In this document: piece by piece, positions 7,372 through 11,471 of the stretch
How positions within the stretch are numbered: the stretch's first letter is position 1
Layout of the letters: each line of letters starts with the position of its first letter
Source of the DNA: Actinomycetes bacterium
GTDB lineage: Bacteria; Actinomycetota; Acidimicrobiia; Acidimicrobiales; Ilumatobacteraceae
Length of the DNA: 11,471 nt
Direction of reading: 5' to 3'
NCBI GenBank assembly: GCA_023417265.1
Contig: JAEZFY010000096.1
Coordinates: 1-11,471 of the forward strand
Program-made: the position numbers and the translations under genes
Notes under the pieces: generated by a model
What the model saw: only the letters and a program-made list of their open reading frames with translations
The model's database searches: none
What the model was told of the DNA's origin: nothing

Positions 7372-8495
7372 GATGCTCCTTCCACCGTAGTACCCGTGCT
7401 CGTTGCGGTGCTGCTGGCATCGGCGGGTGTGCCCGCCGCGGCGAGCTGTTCGATCGCTGCCCGTTCGGCGTCGGTGAGCTGGGTCGGGACCTTGACGTCG
7501 ACCGTGACGATCAGGTCGCCGGCGCTGTGCTTGCCCTGGATGCCACGGCCCTTGATGCGGTGCCGCGACCCGGGTTGCGTGCCCGGCTTGAGCCGCAGCG
7601 TGACGGTGCTGCCGTCGAGCAGCGGCACCTCGACGTTGCTGCCGAGCGCGGCCTGTGGGAACGTCACCGGCACCGTGGTGGTGAGGTGTTGCCCTGTGCG
7701 ACCGAACCGGGTGTGCGGGTTGACGTGGATCTCGACGAGCAGGTCGCCGGCGGGGCCGCCGTTGCGGCCAGGCGAGCCACGGCCAGGGAGCCGGATGGTC
7801 TGCCCGTCGGCGACGCCGGCCGGGATCCGGGCCTTGACCTCGCGGGGCCGACGCTCGACGCCCGAGCCGCTGCACGTCGGGCACGGGTCGTTGACCACCG
7901 AGCCGCGGCCGTGGCAGCGCTGGCATGGCGACGAGAACGAGAACATGCCCTGGTTGTCGTCGACCACCCCGCGACCCGAACACGCCGGGCAGACCGTCGG
8001 CGACGTGCCGGGACGGGCACCGTTGCCGCCGCACGTCGAGCACGGCGCGTCGCTGGTGAGGTACAAGGTGGTGGTGATGCCGCGCACGGCATCCTCGAAG
8101 TCCATCGTCAGCCGGGCGGTGACGTCGGCGCCGCGCTGTGGGGCGACGCCGCTGCGGCCGCCGCCGGGACGCCGGCCGCGGCCGAACATCTGGCCGAGCA
8201 GGTCACCGAAGTCGCCCCCACCGAAGTCGGAGGCGTTGAACGAGAACCCGCCCGACGGACCCATCCGGCGGACCTCGTCGTACTCCTTGCGAGTCGCTTC
8301 GTCGCCGAGCACCTGGTACGCCGCCGACACCGCTTTGAAGCGCTCCTCGGCGGTGGTGTTGCCGGGGTTCTTGTCGGGGTGCAGCTCGCGGGCGAGCTTG
8401 CGGTAAGCCTTGGTGATGTCCTTCTGCGAGGCGTCGGCGGGCACGCCGAGCACTTGGTAGTAGTCGTTGTCGAACCATTCCCGCTGGGCGGCCAT
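7368..8495 (-). CDS. dnaJ: DnaJ (Hsp40) co-chaperone, type I
   Basis: This 375-residue protein delivers unfolded substrates to DnaK and stimulates its ATPase. All type I domains are present in order. The J-domain spans about residues 12-75 with the catalytic loop H39-P40-D41. A Gly/Phe-rich segment follows (82-116). The zinc-finger region has four CxxCxGxG repeats: C152-STCGGNG, C169-PACSGRG, C191-QRCHGRG and C205-PTCSGSG. The C-terminal substrate-binding and dimerisation domains run to about residue 335, and a Ala/Thr/Ser-rich tail ends the protein. No key residue is missing. The start at 8495 is fixed by a strong Shine-Dalgarno, AGGAGGTG (plus-strand 8501-8508), 5 nt before the ATG. It follows grpE by 63 nt and overlaps hspR by 4 nt. 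Confidence 0.97.
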   Translation of the reverse strand: MAAQREWFDNDYYQVLGVPADASQKDITKAYRKLARELHPDKNPGNTTAEERFKAVSAAYQVLGDEATRKEYDEVRRMGPSGGFSFNASDFGGGDFGDLLGQMFGRGRRPGGGRSGVAPQRGADVTARLTMDFEDAVRGITTTLYLTSDAPCSTCGGNGARPGTSPTVCPACSGRGVVDDNQGMFSFSSPCQRCHGRGSVVNDPCPTCSGSGVERRPREVKARIPAGVADGQTIRLPGRGSPGRNGGPAGDLLVEIHVNPHTRFGRTGQHLTTTVPVTFPQAALGSNVEVPLLDGSTVTLRLKPGTQPGSRHRIKGRGIQGKHSAGDLIVTVDVKVPTQLTDAERAAIEQLAAAGTPADASSTATSTGTTVEGAS

Positions 8496-8523
8496 CGCTT
8501 CACCTCCTCACGTTGCGAATCCG

Positions 8524-8556
8524 CGTCACCGATCGTGCCTGGCGCGCGCGGTGACG
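8524..8556 (-). repeat. 8-bp inverted repeat in the grpE-dnaJ gap
   Basis: CGTCACCG (8524-8531) and CGGTGACG (8549-8556) are perfect 8-bp arms with a 17-nt loop, filling most of the 63-nt gap after the grpE stop. It ends 15 nt upstream of the dnaJ Shine-Dalgarno. A likely role is an mRNA hairpin that protects or partly ends the upstream message and so sets chaperone ratios; an operator is also possible. The loop also contains GC repeats that could lengthen the structure. Confidence 0.4.
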
Positions 8557-8558
8557 GA

Positions 8559-9191
8559 CTAGTCGGTCGTGCGCACCATCGCCGCCCGCAGGGTGCGGCC
8601 GCGCCACGTGTAGCCGCTGCGGAGCACCTCGGCGACCACCGGTTGACCGCCCTCGCCGGGCTGGTGGGCGACCGCCTCGGCGACCTCCGGATCGAACGGC
8701 TGGTCGACGAGATCGAGCGCCTCGAGCCCGTGCTTCTTGAGTTCGGCGAGCAACAGGTTGAGCAGCGGTCCGACCTCGTCGGGATGGGCGAGATAGGCCG
8801 ACTCGGTGGCGTCGAGCACGGGTAGCAGGGCCTCGGCGAGACGTGCCGTCGCCCGCTCGCTCTCGGCGGTCGCTTGCGCGGTGGCGCGCTTGCGGTAGTT
8901 CTCGAAGTCGGCCTGGACGCGCATGGCGAGATCCTTGAACTGGTCGCGCTCGGCGAGCACGGCGAGCACGTCGATCTCTTCGGCGAGTTCGGCCAACTCG
9001 GCGTCGAGGTCGCCGAGCTCGGCGCCGCCGGCGTCTTCGTCGACGTCGGCGACGTCGCCATCACCGAATCCGGCCTGCGTCGAGGCGGCGGACGTGGACC
9101 CGGTGGGTGCCGCGGGGCGCGGCACCTCACCGGTGTAGTCCTCGACCTCGGTGGCGCGCTCCGTGTCGGGATCGAACGGAGTGTCGCTCAC
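8559..9191 (-). CDS. grpE: GrpE nucleotide exchange factor
   Basis: This 210-residue protein releases ADP from DnaK. Residues 1-55 are an acidic, Gly/Ser/Thr-rich tail without predicted structure. Residues about 58-120 form the long dimerisation helix, with the conserved stretch DFENYRKRA. The C-terminal beta domain that contacts DnaK carries the GrpE signature: FDPEVAEAVAHQPGEGG followed by VLRSGYTWRGRTLRAAMV. The start is GTG at 9191, preceded by a GAGGG Shine-Dalgarno that overlaps the dnaK stop; only 10 nt separate the two genes, so they are one message. The length and signature fit actinobacterial GrpE, and nothing is missing. Confidence 0.96.
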   Translation of the reverse strand: MSDTPFDPDTERATEVEDYTGEVPRPAAPTGSTSAASTQAGFGDGDVADVDEDAGGAELGDLDAELAELAEEIDVLAVLAERDQFKDLAMRVQADFENYRKRATAQATAESERATARLAEALLPVLDATESAYLAHPDEVGPLLNLLLAELKKHGLEALDLVDQPFDPEVAEAVAHQPGEGGQPVVAEVLRSGYTWRGRTLRAAMVRTTD

Positions 9192-9201
9192 GATCCGGCC
9201 C

Positions 9202-11055
9202 TCAGCTTTCCGGCTCGTCGACGATCTCGGCGTCGACGATGTCGTCGTCGCTGGCCGCCCCGCCGGTGGGCCCGGCCTGACCGCTCGCCGATGTGCCCGC
9301 GGCGTCGGCGTCGCGCGCCGCTGCCTCGTAGAGCTTCTGACTGAACGCCTGGCTGGCGGTCATCAGCGTCTCGGTGGCGGTCTTGATCGCAGCCGTGTCG
9401 TTGCCCTCGAGCGCCTTCTTGAGGTCGCCGAGCGGGCCTTCAACGGCGGCCTTCTCGTCGGCGGACACCTTGTCGCCCTGCTCGCGCAGCACCTTGTCGG
9501 TTTGGTACACGAGCGAGTCGGCGTTGTTGCGGACCTCGGCCTCCTCGCGGCGCTGGCGGTCTTCCTCGGCGTGCGCCTCGGCGTCCTTCACCATCTGGTC
9601 GATCACGGTCTTGTCGAGCGTCGACTGACCGGTGATCGTCATCGACTGCTCCTTGCCGGTGGCCCGGTCCTTGGCGGACACGTGCACGATGCCGTTGGCG
9701 TCGATGTCGAACACGACCTCGATCTGGGGCACGCCACGCGGGGCCGGGGGCAGGTCGACGAGCTGGAACTTGCCGAGCGTCTTGTTGTAGCTGGCCATCT
9801 CGCGCTCGCCCTGGAGCACGTGGATCTCGACCGACGGCTGGTTGTCGTCGGCGGTGGTGAACACTTCGGAGCGCTTGGTGGGAATCGTGGTGTTGCGCTC
9901 GATCAGCTTGGTCATCACGCCGCCCTTGGTCTCGATGCCGAGGCTCAGCGGGGTGACGTCGAGCAGGAGCACGTCCTTGACGTCGCCGCGCAGCACGCCG
10001 GCCTGGACGGCGGCGCCGACGGCGACCACTTCGTCGGGGTTGACCGACTTGTTCGGCTCCTTGCCGGTCATCGACTGGACCAGCTCGGTGACCGCCGGCA
10101 TACGGGTGGAGCCGCCGACGAGGATCACGTGGTGCAGGTCGCCCTTGCTGACGCCGGCATCTTTCAGCGCCTGCTCGAAGGGGATCCGGCAGCGCTCGAT
10201 CAGGTCGCTCGTCATCTCCTGGAACTTGGCCCGGGTGAGCTGCTCGTCGAGGTGCAGCGGCCCGTCGGCGTTGGCGGTGATGAACGGCAGGTTGATCTGC
10301 GTCTGCTGCACCTGGCTGCGCTCGATCTTGGCCTTCTCGGCGGCTTCCTTGAGGCGCTGCACGGCCATCCGGTCGGCCGCCAGGTCGATCCCGTTGGCGT
10401 TCTTGAACTGCTGCACGAGCCAGTCGATGATGCGCTGGTCCCAGTCGTCGCCACCGAGGCTCGTGTCGCCGTGGGTGGACTTGACCTCGAACACGCCGTC
10501 GCCGATCTCGAGCACCGACACGTCGAACGTGCCGCCGCCGAGGTCGAACACCAGCACCGTTTCGTCTTCGGCACCCTTGTCGAGGCCGTAGGCGAGCGCC
10601 GCCGCGGTGGGTTCGTTGATGATCCGCAGGACTTCGAGCCCGGCGATCGTGCCGGCTTCCTTCGTAGCGGTGCGCTGGGCGTCGTCGAAGTACGCGGGGA
10701 CGGTGATCACGGCCTGGGTGACTGAGTCGCCGAGGTAGGCCTCGGCGTCGCGCTTCAACTTCATCAGCGTGCGCGCGCTGATTTCCTGCGGGGTGTACTG
10801 CTTGCCGTCGATGTCGTTCGACTTCCAGGCCTCACCCATGTGACGCTTGATCGAACGGAACGTGCGGTCGGGGTTGGTGATCGCCTGCCGCTTGGCCACC
10901 TCGCCGACGAGGACTTCGCCGGACTTCGAGAAGGCGACGACCGACGGCGTGGTGCGCCCTCCCTCGGAATTGGGGATGACGACGGGCTCGCCGGCCTCGA
11001 GTACGGCGACGACCGAGTTCGTGGTACCGAGGTCGATACCGACTGCTTTGGCCAT
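9202..11055 (-). CDS. dnaK: DnaK (Hsp70) chaperone
   Basis: This 617-residue ATP-dependent chaperone works with DnaJ and GrpE to fold and rescue proteins in the cytoplasm. The nucleotide-binding domain opens with GIDLGTTNS (residues 6-14) and contains INEPTAAALAYG, VFDLGGGTFDVS and ILVGGSTRMP. The hydrophobic interdomain linker is V362-LLLDV. The substrate-binding domain follows (TPLSLGIETKGG, then NGIVHVSAKDRATGKEQ), then a helical lid, a Gly/Ala/Ser-rich tail and the conserved acidic C-terminus DDDIVDAEIVDE. It lacks the roughly 24-residue loop found in Gram-negative DnaK, as expected for an actinobacterium. The start at 11055 (MAKAVGIDLG) is chosen over longer in-frame options because GGAGG (plus-strand 11063-11067) lies 7 nt upstream. 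It is first in the operon, 10 nt before grpE. Confidence 0.98.
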   Translation of the reverse strand: MAKAVGIDLGTTNSVVAVLEAGEPVVIPNSEGGRTTPSVVAFSKSGEVLVGEVAKRQAITNPDRTFRSIKRHMGEAWKSNDIDGKQYTPQEISARTLMKLKRDAEAYLGDSVTQAVITVPAYFDDAQRTATKEAGTIAGLEVLRIINEPTAAALAYGLDKGAEDETVLVFDLGGGTFDVSVLEIGDGVFEVKSTHGDTSLGGDDWDQRIIDWLVQQFKNANGIDLAADRMAVQRLKEAAEKAKIERSQVQQTQINLPFITANADGPLHLDEQLTRAKFQEMTSDLIERCRIPFEQALKDAGVSKGDLHHVILVGGSTRMPAVTELVQSMTGKEPNKSVNPDEVVAVGAAVQAGVLRGDVKDVLLLDVTPLSLGIETKGGVMTKLIERNTTIPTKRSEVFTTADDNQPSVEIHVLQGEREMASYNKTLGKFQLVDLPPAPRGVPQIEVVFDIDANGIVHVSAKDRATGKEQSMTITGQSTLDKTVIDQMVKDAEAHAEEDRQRREEAEVRNNADSLVYQTDKVLREQGDKVSADEKAAVEGPLGDLKKALEGNDTAAIKTATETLMTASQAFSQKLYEAAARDADAAGTSASGQAGPTGGAASDDDIVDAEIVDEPES

Positions 11056-11154
11056 GGGGGAACCTCCAAGTGGTCCGGCTGGAAACGGTGCTCCCCTACG
11101 TGCTGCGGGGACGTCCATCAGGGTACGGCCGACCCCTCGCTGGCGCAACCGGAG

Positions 11155-11184
11155 AGTAAACAATTCTGAGTCACATCGACTCAA
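11155..11184 (-). promoter_or_regulatory. dnaK operon promoter
   Basis: Read on the minus strand, TTGAGT (11184-11179) serves as -35 and TTTACT (11160-11155) as -10, with an 18-nt spacer. These match the housekeeping sigma consensus at 4 of 6 bases each. Transcription would start near 11148, giving an untranslated leader of about 93 nt before the dnaK ATG. The -35 is embedded in the HspR operator, so repressor binding would block RNA polymerase. Confidence 0.65.
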
Positions 11185-11185
11185 C
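11165..11185. promoter_or_regulatory. HAIR-type HspR operator upstream of dnaK
   Basis: TGAGT (11167-11171), seven bases, then ACTCA (11179-11183) reproduces the core of the HspR-associated inverted repeat, known as CTTGAGT-N7-ACTCAAG. Here the full arms read TCTGAGT and ACTCAAC, so one arm matches 5 of 7 bases and the other 6 of 7, with exactly the expected 7-nt spacing. The inner repeat is TGAGTC-acatc-GACTCA. Presence of hspR as last gene of the same operon supports autoregulation. Confidence 0.8.
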
Positions 11186-11201
11186 TTCGATGCGCCGGCG
11201 A

Positions 11202-11230
11202 TTGGCATTCCGCGTCGCGCATCGTCTACA
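11202..11230 (+). promoter_or_regulatory. Possible divergent promoter for the right-edge gene
   Basis: TTGGCA (11202-11207) and TCTACA (11225-11230), 17 nt apart, could be -35 and -10 elements. The -10 matches the consensus at only 3 of 6 bases. If used, the transcript would start near 11237, leaving about 70 nt before the leader ORF. It lies only 18 nt from the HspR operator, which might therefore touch both promoters. Confidence 0.3.
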
Positions 11231-11307
11231 GTCACCGCCACCCGTCGGCGGGCGGAGCCGTGTTCTGGTGGGCAGCGTGCGCGGGTCGGACTACCGGAGG
11301 TAATCCG
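11231..11307 (+). other. Untranslated stretch with short hairpins between the two divergent promoters and the right-edge gene
   Basis: The 347 nt from the dnaK start to the ATG at 11403 hold, in order, the dnaK leader (11056-11148), the dnaK promoter and HAIR, the weak divergent promoter, and this stretch. It contains CCCG-tcgg-CGGG (11241-11252), extendable to 7 bp per arm with one mismatch, and ends in the Shine-Dalgarno hairpin listed separately. I do not recognise a known riboswitch class. Confidence 0.35.
11287..11307 (+). promoter_or_regulatory. Hairpin holding a very strong Shine-Dalgarno sequence
   Basis: CGGACTACC (11287-11295) and GGTAATCCG (11299-11307) pair over 9 positions with one C-A mismatch, closing a GGA loop. 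The loop and 3' arm contain GGAGGTAATCC, which matches the 16S rRNA 3' end complement at 10 of 11 bases. A TTG codon follows at once at 11308. Folding would hide the ribosome site, suggesting control at translation. Confidence 0.45.
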
Positions 11308-11406
11308 TTGCGTGCAAGCCGCGCGTGGGCATACGGTCGCACGACGGGATCGATCCACCACCCGCGATCGGCGCGAGTGGGATTCACGAAAGCAGGGGCG
11401 CCATGA
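11308..11406 (+). CDS. Candidate 32-codon leader ORF with TTG start
   Basis: The frame runs from TTG at 11308 through 32 sense codons to TGA at 11404-11406. The GGAGGT motif (11296-11301) is 6 nt upstream. Its stop overlaps the ATG of the next gene as ATGA, the classic arrangement for translational coupling. The peptide is basic and rich in Arg, Gly, Ala and Thr, with two adjacent His; it has no run of one amino acid that would suggest an amino-acid attenuator. I do not recognise it. The alternative is that the Shine-Dalgarno is chance and only the downstream ATG is used, which has its own weaker AGGGG motif. Confidence 0.45.
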   Translation: MRASRAWAYGRTTGSIHHPRSARVGFTKAGAP

Positions 11407-11471
11407 ATCTTCGTCGACTACTCACGACCGGTATCGCCGGTCTCGGCCTGGCGGCGGTGGCGGCCCGCGTG
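11403..11471 (+). CDS. 5' end of an exported or membrane protein gene
   Basis: Only the first 23 codons are in the window; the gene runs off the right edge. The sequence begins MNLRRLLTTGIAGLGLAAVA and has a basic start with two adjacent Arg followed by a hydrophobic stretch, as in a signal peptide or membrane anchor. The Arg pair lacks the following F-L-K type context, so Tat export is not clear. An AGGGG motif (11395-11399 region) lies a few bases upstream of the ATG, and the stop of the leader ORF overlaps it. The product cannot be named. Confidence 0.6.
   Translation, partial: MNLRRLLTTGIAGLGLAAVAARV

Noticed and set aside
9151..10725. Long open frame on the plus strand opposite dnaK
   Set aside because: It lies antisense to dnaK, whose protein is unmistakable. 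Its translation is Val/Gly/Leu/Asp-rich with no recognisable domain, a known by-product of third-position GC bias.
11056..11230. CIRCE element (HrcA operator) upstream of dnaK
   Set aside because: The TTAGCACTC-N9-GAGTGCTAA pattern is absent; the repeat present has HAIR geometry instead.
11231..11307. A cyclic di-AMP (ydaO) or cyclic di-GMP riboswitch before the right-edge gene
   Set aside because: Actinobacterial export genes often carry the former, but the conserved core strings of either class are not visible and the leader (about 70 nt) is too short for ydaO.
11056..11361. N-terminally extended dnaK starting as far up as 11361
   Set aside because: The extension crosses the promoter and HAIR operator and has no DnaK similarity; MAKAVGIDLG at 11055 has a well-placed GGAGG.
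1..11471. CRISPR arrays, tRNA or rRNA genes, transposases, phage genes
   Set aside because: No regularly spaced identical repeats, no cloverleaf or rRNA-like stretches and no integrase or transposase motifs were seen. The only repeats are the coding modules of the Ig-like gene.

Overview
The window is high-GC DNA with long open frames on both strands. It carries the order dnaK-grpE-dnaJ-hspR under an HspR-type operator. DUF2510, a MerR-family HspR and HAIR-like control all point to an actinobacterium. Overall style (very large Ig-like repeat protein, leaderless-looking starts) would fit the Acidimicrobiia (Ilumatobacter-like), but that rank is inference.

Layout, left to right. Positions 1-521 hold the 3' end of a plus-strand gene with an acidic Ala/Pro-rich region and a C-terminal DUF2510 domain. 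Positions 571-2154 (+) encode a 527-residue protein joining an N-terminal metallo-beta-lactamase (MBL) fold to a C-terminal Rieske-type [2Fe-2S] site. It converges, with a 2-nt gap, on a 1561-residue minus-strand protein (6842-2157) made of a membrane anchor or signal segment, a propeller-like region, about twelve Ig/cadherin-like modules and a Pro/Thr-rich tail. A 157-nt spacer rich in inverted repeats follows. Next comes the minus-strand heat-shock operon: dnaK (11055-9202), grpE (9191-8559), dnaJ (8495-7368) and hspR (7371-7000, start overlapping the dnaJ stop). Upstream of dnaK is an inverted repeat with the geometry of the HspR-associated inverted repeat (HAIR), overlapping the -35 of a good promoter. 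The right edge holds the start of a plus-strand secreted or membrane protein gene (11403 onward), preceded by a possible 32-codon leader ORF whose Shine-Dalgarno sequence lies in a hairpin.

How it works together: DnaK, DnaJ and GrpE form the Hsp70 refolding cycle. HspR, made from the same transcript, should repress the operon at the HAIR, giving a feedback loop. The Ig-like protein is probably surface-exposed and, although on the same strand downstream of hspR, is probably a separate unit. The MBL-Rieske protein resembles a CMP-N-acetylneuraminate hydroxylase (CMAH)-type enzyme with its two domains in reversed order. The most interesting unexplained parts are that fusion and the structured leader ORF at the right edge.
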